A stretch of 64,000 bases of DNA from NCBI RefSeq assembly GCF_000826065.2, contig NZ_LN623537.1, forward strand, positions 41,407 to 105,406, read 5' to 3'. Positions within the stretch are counted from its first letter, which is position 1, and each line of letters opens with the position of its first letter. Under the pieces are notes generated by a model. The model did not search any database. It saw only the letters and a program-made list of their open reading frames with translations, and was not told the DNA's origin. The stretch comes from Tessaracoccus massiliensis. Lineage in GTDB: Bacteria; Actinomycetota; Actinomycetes; Propionibacteriales; Propionibacteriaceae. This document shows positions 51,780 through 59,728 of this stretch, piece after piece. Position numbers and translations under genes: made by a program.

Positions 51780-52472
51780 GTGGCGACTCGCGTGATCAAG
51801 GAGAAGAAGGGGTTCTCGCCCTTCCTGACGCTGCTGGTGTTGCTGCTCGTCGCGGCAGTCGTTGCGGGCGGGATCCTCGCCTGGCAGGTCTGGGGCACCA
51901 CGGCCCTGGCCCGCGACCGCGCCGTGGCCGAGATCACCGAACTGCGCACCTCCTGGGACGGTCCGCTGCCCGACGAGTTGCGGCAGGAGGACCCGGAAGC
52001 CCCGCCCGTCGTCGGCGAACCGACGCTGCACGACGCCAACTGGATCCTTCGTATCCCCTCGTTCCACGCCGAGTGGCCCATCATCGCCGGCGTGGAGGAG
52101 GCCGACCTCAACCGCGGCGTCGGCTGGTACCCCGGGACGGCGCTGCCCGGGCAGCAGGGCAACTTCGCCGTGGCCGGCAACTGCCTCAGCGAGGGCGAAC
52201 CCTTCCGCAGGCTGCTCGAACTCAGGCAGGGCGACGAGATCGTCGTCGAGACCCGCACCGCCACGTTCACCTACGAGATCGTCTCCGCGCCCGCCGAACT
52301 TACCGTCCAGGCGGAGGACAGCTGGGTGCTGGACCCGGTACCCGGCCAGACCGACGTCGTCCCCCACGAGGCGCTGATGACCCTGACCACCTGCGAGGAC
52401 CTGTTCCCGACGCAGGACCGCGCCGTCGGTTTCGGCAAGCTCACCGACACTGCCCGGAAAGATGTGGGCTGA
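51780..52472 (+). CDS. Class E sortase-like protein lacking the catalytic histidine
   Basis: This 230-aa protein starts at a GTG, with one N-terminal membrane anchor (SPFLTLLVLLLVAAVVAGGI). The sortase barrel matches class E (WILRIPSFHAEWPIIAGVEE, GWYPGTALPGQQGNFAVAGN, TLTTCEDLFPTQDRAVGFGK). The active-site Cys205 and Arg214 are in place. The conserved AGH histidine is replaced by Asn134 (AVAGNCLSEG). Sortases attach surface proteins or assemble pili; without His this one may be inactive or use other chemistry. It is the last chromosomal gene before the island. Confidence 0.8.
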   Translation: MATRVIKEKKGFSPFLTLLVLLLVAAVVAGGILAWQVWGTTALARDRAVAEITELRTSWDGPLPDELRQEDPEAPPVVGEPTLHDANWILRIPSFHAEWPIIAGVEEADLNRGVGWYPGTALPGQQGNFAVAGNCLSEGEPFRRLLELRQGDEIVVETRTATFTYEIVSAPAELTVQAEDSWVLDPVPGQTDVVPHEALMTLTTCEDLFPTQDRAVGFGKLTDTARKDVG

Positions 52473-52511
52473 GCAGGGCTCGCGGGCTCAACCAATCATT
52501 TTGGGACATGT

Positions 52512-53501
52512 CTAGGTGTGATGTCCAGGGACGTTGTTGAGTCGGTCGAAGGGTACGCCGCCAATCGCAGAGTGGTGTCGGTGGTGGTTGTAGAAGTGGA
52601 GCCAGCCGGGCAGCGCCAGGCGTCGTTCGGCCTCTGAACCGTAAAACCTGGCATAGGCCCAGCCGTCCCCGAGCGTGCGGTGGAATCGCTCGATCTTCCC
52701 GTTCGTCTGCGGCCGGTAGGGGCGTGTCCGCTTGTGTCGGATGCCGAGCCGAGCGCAGAAGTCCCTCCATGCGTGGGATCTGTATGCCGACCCGTTGTCG
52801 GATAGGACTCGCTCGACGGTCACGCCTCGTTCGGCGAACCAGGCCACGGCGCGTTCGAGAACTCCCACCGCTGTGCTCGCCTGCTCATCCGACCAGATTT
52901 CTGCGTATGCGACGCGGGAGTGGTCATCGATGACTGTGTGAACGAACGCCGTCCCGGTGCGCGGCTTGTGATCTTTTCCTCGTGGTAATCCCGGAGTCGC
53001 GAGCTTGTTCCGTGCGCCTTGCTGCCGACCTACGTAACGATGTCCACCGCCGTCGGGGATGTTGCCGAACTTCGTGACATCGACATGAATCAACGATCCC
53101 GGATGAGGATGCTCATATCGCCGCAATGGCTCGCCAGTGACACGATCGATATGCGAGAGGCGGTTCACGCGGCAACGGACGAGGACCGCGTGAACAGTCG
53201 ACGTCGAGAGACCAAGTCGCGCAGCGATCTGGGCTGGCCCCAGTCGAAGCCGCCAGCGCAGGTTGATGATCTTCTTCTTGACATGCTCGGGCGTCCTGCC
53301 TGGGATCCGGTGCGGCTTGCTGGAGCGATCCTGCATCCCAAACTCACCCTCTTCCCGGTAGCGGCCTGCCCATTTCCGGGCAGTGATCGGGGAGACCATG
53401 AACATCTTTGCGGCGATCGTGGCCGGATAGCCGTCTTCGACAATCAGCCGAGCTAACCGGAGACGGGCACGAGGAGTGAGAAGAGCGTTCGGATGGGTCA
53501 T
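52512..53501 (-). CDS. IS481-family transposase (IS5564-type)
   Basis: This 329-aa transposase starts at MTHPNALLTPRARLRLARLI. An N-terminal helix-turn-helix (GYPATIAAKMFMVSPITARK) and a second HTH (GPAQIAARLGLSTSTVHAVL) precede the DDE/RNase H-like core, with HVDVTKFG, VIDDHSRVAYAEI, VLSDNGSAYRS and QTNGKIERFHRTL. The ATG overlaps the cmx stop by 1 nt (TGATG), so it is co-expressed with cmx. Its TAG stop codon lies in the TCTAGG target duplication outside the element. Confidence 0.92.
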   Translation of the reverse strand: MTHPNALLTPRARLRLARLIVEDGYPATIAAKMFMVSPITARKWAGRYREEGEFGMQDRSSKPHRIPGRTPEHVKKKIINLRWRLRLGPAQIAARLGLSTSTVHAVLVRCRVNRLSHIDRVTGEPLRRYEHPHPGSLIHVDVTKFGNIPDGGGHRYVGRQQGARNKLATPGLPRGKDHKPRTGTAFVHTVIDDHSRVAYAEIWSDEQASTAVGVLERAVAWFAERGVTVERVLSDNGSAYRSHAWRDFCARLGIRHKRTRPYRPQTNGKIERFHRTLGDGWAYARFYGSEAERRLALPGWLHFYNHHRHHSAIGGVPFDRLNNVPGHHT

Positions 53502-54676
53502 CAATTGGCCTCCGCCGCGGTCTTCGTAAGCGCGCGTCTGGTGAGAAGCATGATGACGAGAGCGATCGCTGTCAGCACCGAAGCGACCCAAACCGGCGCG
53601 AGCAGCCCCAGCCCGGTCGCGAGCCCGAGCGCACCAAGCACGGGCCCCGCTGCAGCTCCGATATTCAATGCTGCGGTTGCGTACGAACCGCCCATCGTTG
53701 GCGCACCCGATGCTGCATACAGCACACGCGTGATCAGAGTACTGCCGACGCCGAACGACAGGAATCCCTGAACGAGGACGAGGACGATAAGCGCAACGGG
53801 ATGAGATGCGACCACTGCCAACACGATCCAGCCTGTCAGCAATAGCGGTCCGCCGACTGCGAGCACGAGGCCAGGTCGTTGATCTGATAGTCGTCCTGCG
53901 ATCGTGACGCCAAGGAACGATCCGATGCCGAACATCACCAGCGCGACGGACACCCACGCTTCGGCCAAGCCCGCGGTCTCGGTCACGATGGGTGCCAGGA
54001 AGGTGAATGCCGCAAAGGTCCCTCCGTTGATCAGCGCTCCGAGTGCCATGGCCAGGATGAGCCGCGGCGTCGCCAACTGGCTGAGCTCGACACGGAGCCT
54101 TGGTGAGGTCGCGCTAGTCTCGCTCCGACCAACATTGTTCGTGACGCCACGAATGACTCCAACGGCCGCGGGAATACAGAGGATGGCGATCGCCCAGAAC
54201 GTCGTTCGCCAGCCCAGCGCTGTGCCGAGCAGTGCCCCGGCGGGGACGCCCACGACGGTTGCGATCGTCGTGCCGGAGAGCAGGATCGACAGTGCACGCC
54301 CCTTCTGGTTCGCTGGCACGAGGGTAGTGGCCGTGCTCAGTGCTACGGCGAGGAATCCTGCGTTTGCGAGAGCGCTGAGCACCCGGGTGATGAGCAGGAG
54401 AGAGAACACTGGTGTCATCGCTCCGATGACGTGGCTTCCCGCGAACACGAGAAGGCAAACGATCAATGTGAGCCGCGGTGGCCAACGGCGAGCGAATGCC
54501 GCCATCACTGGCGCGCCGACGACCATACCGACTGCGAATGCGGAGGTCAGCAGGCCCGCAGTGCCGACCGAGACGTCAAGTTCGGTCGCGATCGCGGGGA
54601 GCAATCCCGCGAGCATGAATTCTGAAGTGCCCATGACGAAGACCGCCAGGGCAAGCATGTAAAGGGCAAAAGGCAT
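53501..54676 (-). CDS. cmx: Chloramphenicol exporter Cmx (MFS)
   Basis: This 391-aa 12-helix major facilitator exporter pumps out chloramphenicol. It begins MPFALYMLALAVFVMGTSEF, with motif-A-like segments and the signature VFVMGTSEFMLAGLLPAIAT of the Cml family. The sequence matches, from memory, Cmx of corynebacterial Tn5564. The gene is preceded by a 17-codon leader ORF and a hairpin (54698-54774) and overlaps the transposase gene. Its codon use is less GC-biased than the chromosome. Confidence 0.95.
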   Translation of the reverse strand: MPFALYMLALAVFVMGTSEFMLAGLLPAIATELDVSVGTAGLLTSAFAVGMVVGAPVMAAFARRWPPRLTLIVCLLVFAGSHVIGAMTPVFSLLLITRVLSALANAGFLAVALSTATTLVPANQKGRALSILLSGTTIATVVGVPAGALLGTALGWRTTFWAIAILCIPAAVGVIRGVTNNVGRSETSATSPRLRVELSQLATPRLILAMALGALINGGTFAAFTFLAPIVTETAGLAEAWVSVALVMFGIGSFLGVTIAGRLSDQRPGLVLAVGGPLLLTGWIVLAVVASHPVALIVLVLVQGFLSFGVGSTLITRVLYAASGAPTMGGSYATAALNIGAAAGPVLGALGLATGLGLLAPVWVASVLTAIALVIMLLTRRALTKTAAEAN

Positions 54677-54697
54677 CGAGTACTCCGAGGTGTGAGA

Positions 54698-54774
54698 TCA
54701 AGAAATGGTTCTTCTTGTCACCACGGCCAGCGCCCCGGGTACGCCAGACATACGCCCACACAGATCGTGGGCGT
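54698..54774 (-). promoter_or_regulatory. cmx leader peptide ORF and hairpin
   Basis: On the - strand a hairpin (acgcccac pairing with gtgggcgt, 54752-54774) is followed by an ATG and the short frame MSGVPGALAVVTRRTIS, which ends at 54698. The cmx start lies about 22 nt beyond. A short leader before a chloramphenicol resistance gene is the layout used for translational attenuation (for example cmlA and cat genes). The function here is inferred. Confidence 0.5.
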
Positions 54775-54866
54775 CGTAACTAGTGGTTCAAGGGGCTGGC
54801 GGTGTGACCGACAACCCCTGACCTGTCTGATTCGGGACTCGACATGCCCCAAACTCTAACATGCCT

Positions 54867-55442
54867 TCAATGGCAAGCGGTCTGGACAAATACTTCTTGA
54901 ATCGGCACGGTGTCATTACGGGCGGGGGCCAGAACAACGTCCCTGGACATCACATCTAGGCGTTCTGCGATGAAGGTTGGATCCCAGCCGGGATTGAAAG
55001 TGTCGACGTGGGTGAATCCGAGCCGCTCGTATAGGCCACGCAGGTTCGGGTGGCAGTCGAGCCGCAGCTTGGCGCACCCCTGCGTTCGCGCGGCATGGCG
55101 GCAAGCCTCGATCAGCGCGGAGCTGACACCCCGGCCCGCATGTGTCCGTCGCACCGCGAGCTTGTGCAGATATGCGGCCTCCCCCTTGAGGGCGTCGGGC
55201 CAGAACTCGGGATCCTCGGCTGACAAGGTGCAACAGCCGACGATGCCGTCGCTGCAACTCGCGACTAGGAGCTCGGATCTCAGGACGAAGGTCTCCGCGA
55301 ATGTCCGGTCGATCCGCGCGACGTCCCAGGCGGGCGTTCCCTTGGCGGACATCCACGCCGCAGCGTCGTGCATCAGCCGCACAACCTCGTCGATATCACC
55401 CGAGCAGGCGACCCGAACGTTCGGAGGCTCCTCGCTGTCCAT
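54867..55442 (-). CDS. orf5: Integron orf5 GNAT acetyltransferase with transposon-derived tail
   Basis: This 191-aa GNAT protein begins MDSEEPPNVRVACSGDIDEV, with acetyl-CoA motif LAVRRTHAGRGVSSALIEAC. It is the orf5 product found after sul1 in class 1 integron 3' conserved segments. The native end after ...FIAERL is lost. The last 28 residues (VMSRDVVLAPARNDTVPIQE then VFVQTACH) are encoded inside the right end of the Tn5564-like element. It is therefore a chimera, probably with little effect on the catalytic core. Its function is unproven. Confidence 0.9.
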   Translation of the reverse strand: MDSEEPPNVRVACSGDIDEVVRLMHDAAAWMSAKGTPAWDVARIDRTFAETFVLRSELLVASCSDGIVGCCTLSAEDPEFWPDALKGEAAYLHKLAVRRTHAGRGVSSALIEACRHAARTQGCAKLRLDCHPNLRGLYERLGFTHVDTFNPGWDPTFIAERLDVMSRDVVLAPARNDTVPIQEVFVQTACH

Positions 55443-55569
55443 TCGCTCCCCTGGCGCGGTATGAACCGCCGCCTCATAGTGCAGTTTGATCCTGACGAGC
55501 CCAGCATGTCTGCGCCCACCTTCGCGGAACCTGACCAGGGTCCGCTAGCGGGCGGCCGGAAGGTGAATG

Positions 55570-56421
55570 CTAGGCATGATCTAACCCTCGGTCTCTGGCG
55601 TCGCGACTGCGAAATTTCGCGAGGGTTTCCGAGAAGGTGATTGCGCTTCGCAGATCTCCAGGCGCGTGGGTGCGGACGTAGTCAGCGCCATTGCCGATCG
55701 CGTGAAGTTCCGCCGCAAGGCTCGCTGGACCCAGATCCTTTACAGGAAGGCCAACGGTGGCGCCCAAGAAGGATTTCCGCGACACCGAGACCAATAGCGG
55801 AAGCCCCAACGCCGACTTCAGCTTTTGAAGGTTCGACAGCACGTGCAGCGATGTTTCCGGTGCGGGGCTCAAGAAAAATCCCATCCCCGGATCGAGGATG
55901 AGCCGGTCGGCAGCGACCCCGCTCCGTCGCAAGGCGGAAACCCGCGCCTCGAAGAACCGCACAATCTCGTCGAGCGCGTCTTCGGGTCGAAGGTGACCGG
56001 TGCGGGTGGCGATGCCATCCCGCTGCGCTGAGTGCATAACCACCAGCCTGCAGTCCGCCTCAGCAATATCGGGATAGAGCGCAGGGTCAGGAAATCCTTG
56101 GATATCGTTCAGGTAGCCCACGCCGCGCTTGAGCGCATAGCGCTGGGTTTCCGGTTGGAAGCTGTCGATTGAAACACGGTGCATCTGATCGGACAGGGCG
56201 TCTAAGAGCGGCGCAATACGTCTGATCTCATCGGCCGGCGATACAGGCCTCGCGTCCGGATGGCTGGCGGCCGGTCCGACATCCACGACGTCTGATCCGA
56301 CTCGCAGCATTTCGATCGCCGCGGTGACAGCGCCGGCGGGGTCTAGCCGCCGGCTCTCATCGAAGAAGGAGTCCTCGGTGAGATTCAGAATGCCGAACAC
56401 CGTCACCCTGCTGCGTAACAT
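55570..56421 (-). CDS. sul1: Sulfonamide-resistant dihydropteroate synthase Sul1
   Basis: This 283-aa enzyme replaces chromosomal dihydropteroate synthase and is insensitive to sulfonamides. The body VTVFGILNLTEDSFFDESRR to DARDRGLDHA is the standard Sul1. The usual start Met-Val-Thr is replaced by MLRSR-VTVFG: the ATG and first codons come from attI1 and 5' conserved segment sequence. Codon-for-codon the fusion is in frame. qacE-delta1, which normally precedes sul1, is absent. Expression is expected directly from the Pc promoter at 56610-56638. Confidence 0.97.
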   Translation of the reverse strand: MLRSRVTVFGILNLTEDSFFDESRRLDPAGAVTAAIEMLRVGSDVVDVGPAASHPDARPVSPADEIRRIAPLLDALSDQMHRVSIDSFQPETQRYALKRGVGYLNDIQGFPDPALYPDIAEADCRLVVMHSAQRDGIATRTGHLRPEDALDEIVRFFEARVSALRRSGVAADRLILDPGMGFFLSPAPETSLHVLSNLQKLKSALGLPLLVSVSRKSFLGATVGLPVKDLGPASLAAELHAIGNGADYVRTHAPGDLRSAITFSETLAKFRSRDARDRGLDHA

Positions 56422-56522
56422 CGTTGCTGCTCCATAACATCAAACATCGACCCACGGCGTAACGCGCTTGCTGCTTGGATGCCCGAGGCATAGACTGTAC
56501 AAAAAAACAGTCATAACAAGCC
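56409..56522 (-). other. Class 1 integron 5' conserved segment with truncated attI1
   Basis: On the - strand the sequence includes ggcatccaagcagcaagcgc, then tgatgttatggagcagcaac and gatgttacgcagcag, the known 5'-CS and left part of attI1. It stops before the attI1 core (no ttaggc crossover site) and continues at once into sul1. The inactive P2 region (ttgtta, 14-nt spacer, tacagt) is also present at about 56494-56519. Confidence 0.92.
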
Positions 56523-57055
56523 ATGAAAACCGCCACTGCGCCGTTACCACCGCTGCGTTCGGTCAAGGTTCTGGACCAGTTGCGTGAGCGCATACGCTAC
56601 TTGCATTACAGTTTACGAACCGAACAGGCTTATGTCCACTGGGTTCGTGCCTTCATCCGTTTCCACGGTGTGCGTCACCCGGCAACCTTGGGCAGCAGCG
56701 AAGTCGAGGCATTTCTGTCCTGGCTGGCGAACGAGCGCAAGGTTTCGGTCTCCACGCATCGTCAGGCATTGGCGGCCTTGCTGTTCTTCTACGGCAAGGT
56801 GCTGTGCACGGATCTGCCCTGGCTTCAGGAGATCGGAAGACCTCGGCCGTCGCGGCGCTTGCCGGTGGTGCTGACCCCGGATGAAGTGGTTCGCATCCTC
56901 GGTTTTCTGGAAGGCGAGCATCGTTTGTTCGCCCAGCTTCTGTATGGAACGGGCATGCGGATCAGTGAGGGTTTGCAACTGCGGGTCAAGGATCTGGATT
57001 TCGATCACGGCACGATCATCGTGCGGGAGGGCAAGGGCTCCAAGGATCGGGCCTT
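56523..57055 (+). pseudogene. intI1: Truncated class 1 integron integrase
   Basis: IntI1 starts normally with [20 protein letters not shown] and includes the catalytic arginine region [20 protein letters not shown]. It is cut by IS6100 at 57056, after [18 protein letters not shown]. About 177 of 337 residues remain. The C-terminal catalytic His-x-x-Arg and Tyr are lost, so it cannot recombine cassettes. The Pc promoter inside it is intact and reads the other way. Confidence 0.95.
56610..56638 (-). promoter_or_regulatory. Integron Pc promoter (PcH1-type)
   Basis: On the - strand TGGACA is followed by a 17-nt spacer and TAAACT, the hybrid (H1) combination of class 1 integron cassette promoters. 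It lies inside intI1 and now drives sul1 about 190 nt downstream with no cassette between them. Confidence 0.9.
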
Positions 57056-57935
57056 GGCTCTGTTGCAAAGATTGGCGGCAGTCAGAGGTAGGCTGTCGCT
57101 CTGCGCCGATCAGGCGGCTGCTGCGAAATGGTGGTTGAGCATGCCCATGGCCTCCGTCAGCGCCGAGGGCCCAATGCCAAAAGCTCTCTCCACAAGGCGC
57201 ACCTCGCCCCTGATGCCGGGCTGCAGGCACCAGGGGCGAGCCTGTCCTTTGCGCAGGGCTCGCATGACTTCGAATCCCTTGATCGTGGCATAGGCCGTGG
57301 GGATCGATTTGAAACCGCGCACCGGCTTGATCAGTATCTTGAGCTTTCCGTGATCGGCCTCGATCACGTTATTGAGATACTTCACCTGCCGGTGGGCCGT
57401 CTCCCGGTCCAGCTTTCCTTCGCGCTTCAATTCGGTGATCGCTGCACCATAGCTCGGCGCTTTGTCGGTATTGAGCGTGGCAGGCTTTTCCCAGTGCTTC
57501 AGGCCTCGCAGGGCCTTGCCCAGGAACCGCTTCGCTGCCTTGGCGCTGCGGGTCGGCGACAGGTAGAAATCGATCGTGTCGCCCCGCTTGTCGACTGCCC
57601 GGTACAGGTAGGTCCACTTGCCCCGCACCTTGACGTAGGTTTCATCCAGGCGCCAGCTCGGATCAAAGCCACGCCGCCAGAACCAGCGCAGCCGCTTCTC
57701 CATCTCCGGGGCGTAGCACTGGACCCAGCGATAGATCGTCGTATGGTCGACCGAAATGCCGCGTTCCGCCAGCATTTCCTCAAGGTCGCGATAGCTGATC
57801 GGATAGCGACAATACCAGCGCACCGCCCACAGGATCACATCACCCTGGAAATGGCGCCACTTGAAATCCGTCATCGTTCCGTCCGTCCAATCTCCGCCAA
57901 GCATGCTCAAGCTTCACGATTTTTGCAACAGAGCC
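57056..57935. mobile_element. IS6100 (IS6 family), complete
   Basis: The terminal inverted repeats GGCTCTGTTGCAAA and TTTGCAACAGAGCC bound exactly 880 bp, the length of IS6100. The left side interrupts intI1; the right side interrupts the relaxase gene. The two 8-bp flanks differ, so the copy is a recombination or cointegrate junction, not a simple insertion. Confidence 0.97.
57110..57874 (-). CDS. tnpA: IS6100 transposase
   Basis: This 254-aa IS6-family DDE transposase starts at [20 protein letters not shown]. It shows the zinc/HTH-like start ([20 protein letters not shown]), the first Asp in [20 protein letters not shown], the second in [14 protein letters not shown], and the Glu in [20 protein letters not shown]. 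It carries out replicative transposition that joins replicons and leaves directly repeated copies. Confidence 0.96.
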   Translation of the reverse strand: MTDFKWRHFQGDVILWAVRWYCRYPISYRDLEEMLAERGISVDHTTIYRWVQCYAPEMEKRLRWFWRRGFDPSWRLDETYVKVRGKWTYLYRAVDKRGDTIDFYLSPTRSAKAAKRFLGKALRGLKHWEKPATLNTDKAPSYGAAITELKREGKLDRETAHRQVKYLNNVIEADHGKLKILIKPVRGFKSIPTAYATIKGFEVMRALRKGQARPWCLQPGIRGEVRLVERAFGIGPSALTEAMGMLNHHFAAAA

Positions 57936-59332
57936 GTCGCGAGCTCGGGCGGGGTGAGACGCAGCGAGACCCGTTCAGCGGCATCGACGATCTGCTGGGT
58001 GATAGCGTCCCGGTCGTTCGCGGACGCGAAGCGAAGATCCATCGTCTGCCGTATCGCCTCCGCGTGAAGGTTCCACCGTTTCCACGTCGCCCGCCGGTCA
58101 CCTACCTGCTGCACCACAACCTCGGCGACCTGCTCGAGATCTTCCAACGGGATATCGTCCGCCCGCAGCAACGGTTCCTGCTCACTACCGGCGAGCAGTG
58201 CCGACGCCCAGGTTGGCGCGTCCTCACCCAGCAACGTGGTCGCGCGTTCTCGCCACTGGGAGGTGAGGTCGCTGAGGGAGTGCTGCTGCTTCGGGGGCCG
58301 GGTCTCGAGCGTGGCCTGCTGCCGGAACTGCCACACCAGCTTCGGGGATGGCTGCCTGCCATGCTTCGAGACGTACTCGTCGACCAGCCGGTCTTTGACC
58401 TGCTCGATATCGCGTGTGCGGGAAGAGAACTCATCCATCAGCTCTTGCGGCACGCCGACGATCTCCCACGCAGTGGAGCGTCCGGCTCCGCGGTCGCGGG
58501 CTTCCCACCCGACGCCGAGGATCTGGGTGAGATGGTCGGAGAGGACGGCGTTGTAATGCTCCGATAGGCCCGTGACGGCGGCGTGGATAGCGCGGGAATC
58601 GAGCGTGCGCCACTTCCCGTCATCGACGGCTTGGACGCGGTTGGCGATCACGACGTGCGTGTGGAGTTGCGGATCCGCGGCGCGGGAATCGTAATGATCG
58701 TAGGCGGTCGCAATCACACCCCGCACGTCGACTTGCGCGACAGCTCCGCGCGGCCCTTTCGCGCCGACCCTGGTCATCGCGACGTCGCGCTCAAGCAGGG
58801 CGATCACGTCTCGGATCGCGGCGTGATGGGCTTGAGCGACGAGTGCCTGAGTTCCGCCATCGGCAACTGCCCAGAGGGTCGACACGGACTTCGGCACCGA
58901 GAACGTGAGGTCGAACCCCGCGACCGGCGCATTGGTCGGCTTCTGTGCCTCCTCCGCCTCGATCAGCGCTTGCTGCGCGGCACGCTCACCTGCGGTGAGG
59001 GACTTCGGGAGCTGATCGAGGCGGCGCTGCGTCCGCTCGCCCGCGGTCGCGAACTTCCGGTACGGGCGCCCCAGTTGCTCGCCACTGTTCGGATCCTGCC
59101 CGTGCCCCATGAGGCGCCGTAACTGCTCCTCGCTCACCGAGGCACCGACGGCGATCTCTCCGGCGAGTCCTGGGAGGCCGGCCCCGAGCCAGATGCCGGG
59201 AGGCGTTCCTGCTTCAAGGTAGTACCTTGTCAGCGCTGACGACGCATCGCGATCCCCGTCGCCAGCGACAACTGCGTTCAGCAGGTACCGGTACCCGTCC
59301 CCAGCGGTCATGACCCTGATCGAAATCGTCAC
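57914..59332 (-). CDS. MobF/TrwC-TraA relaxase, truncated by IS6100
   Basis: This N-terminal 465 residues come from a MobF conjugative relaxase that nicks oriT and pilots plasmid DNA. Motifs are the N-terminal tyrosine region GDGYRYLLNAVVAGDGD, YYLEAGTPPGIWLGAGLPGL, FDLTFSVPKSVSTLWAVADG, and the metal-binding histidines in DPQLHTHVVIANRVQ. The normal TraI/RecD-like helicase half is missing. The last residues (LLQKS) are encoded by the IS6100 end. The start is a GTG (TISIRVMTAGDGY). It is a remnant of a conjugative actinobacterial plasmid and cannot support transfer alone. Confidence 0.85.
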   Translation of the reverse strand: MTISIRVMTAGDGYRYLLNAVVAGDGDRDASSALTRYYLEAGTPPGIWLGAGLPGLAGEIAVGASVSEEQLRRLMGHGQDPNSGEQLGRPYRKFATAGERTQRRLDQLPKSLTAGERAAQQALIEAEEAQKPTNAPVAGFDLTFSVPKSVSTLWAVADGGTQALVAQAHHAAIRDVIALLERDVAMTRVGAKGPRGAVAQVDVRGVIATAYDHYDSRAADPQLHTHVVIANRVQAVDDGKWRTLDSRAIHAAVTGLSEHYNAVLSDHLTQILGVGWEARDRGAGRSTAWEIVGVPQELMDEFSSRTRDIEQVKDRLVDEYVSKHGRQPSPKLVWQFRQQATLETRPPKQQHSLSDLTSQWRERATTLLGEDAPTWASALLAGSEQEPLLRADDIPLEDLEQVAEVVVQQVGDRRATWKRWNLHAEAIRQTMDLRFASANDRDAITQQIVDAAERVSLRLTPPELATALLQKS

Positions 59333-59426
59333 ACTGGGCAGGTGCGCCGCAGATCTTGGGATCTACCCTCGGAAGGCGGAGAGCGCGATGTTTGCGTCAA
59401 TGCAGGGAGATAGCGAAGAGCGCGCT

Positions 59427-59627
59427 TCAACGGAGATGCTCGAATGGGTCCACGACGGATTGGAGTCCGTGGTCGCGGCAGACGTAGATGATTCGCACGC
59501 CGTACCCGTCGGCGCCGCTCGGCTCGGGGTCGCATTCTGCGCGGCAGACGTTACAGAGCCGGTACTCGTTGCTCCCCCAGACCGTGACCTCGATATCGTC
59601 GGGGATCTCCATTCCGTCGAACTCCAT
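59427..59627 (-). CDS. Small cysteine-containing hypothetical protein
   Basis: This 66-aa protein starts at MEFDGMEIPDDIEVTVWGSN and contains RLCNVCRAECDPEP followed by VCRDHGL, a possible zinc-binding C-x2-C...C-x2-H set. It lies about 95 bp upstream of the relaxase on the same strand, as small accessory genes often do on conjugative plasmids. Function is unknown. Confidence 0.55.
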   Translation of the reverse strand: MEFDGMEIPDDIEVTVWGSNEYRLCNVCRAECDPEPSGADGYGVRIIYVCRDHGLQSVVDPFEHLR

Positions 59628-59728
59628 ATGCGGAGGTTAGCTGTCGCGGATTGAGTCGGGTCAAGATGCGGCACCGATGCTAAACCGCCGTTACCTATGG
59701 TCATCGCGCCGGTCGCGCACTCGACGCT

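Larger units (their letters stand above)
52517..54954. mobile_element. Tn5564-like cmx-transposase unit with 6-bp target duplication
   Basis: The element begins TGTGATGTCCAGGGACGTTG and ends with its perfect complement (22 terminal bases match through the shared AACAA). Both sides are flanked by TCTAGG (52511-52516 and 54955-54960), which fits the CTAG target preference of IS481-family elements. It contains tnp and cmx on the - strand. The right flank is integron orf5. The left flank is a few bases from host chromosome, so the left side has lost the rest of orf5. Confidence 0.85.

Noticed and set aside
52470..54960. Reading the 14-bp tttgggacatgtc-type sequences as transposon ends
   Set aside because: The perfect TCTAGG duplication and matched TGTGATGTCC ends define the element better; these sequences are asymmetric to it.
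57048..57943. Simple IS6100 insertion with 8-bp target duplication
   Set aside because: The left flank (cgggcctt) and right flank (gtcgcgag) differ, so it is not a simple insertion.
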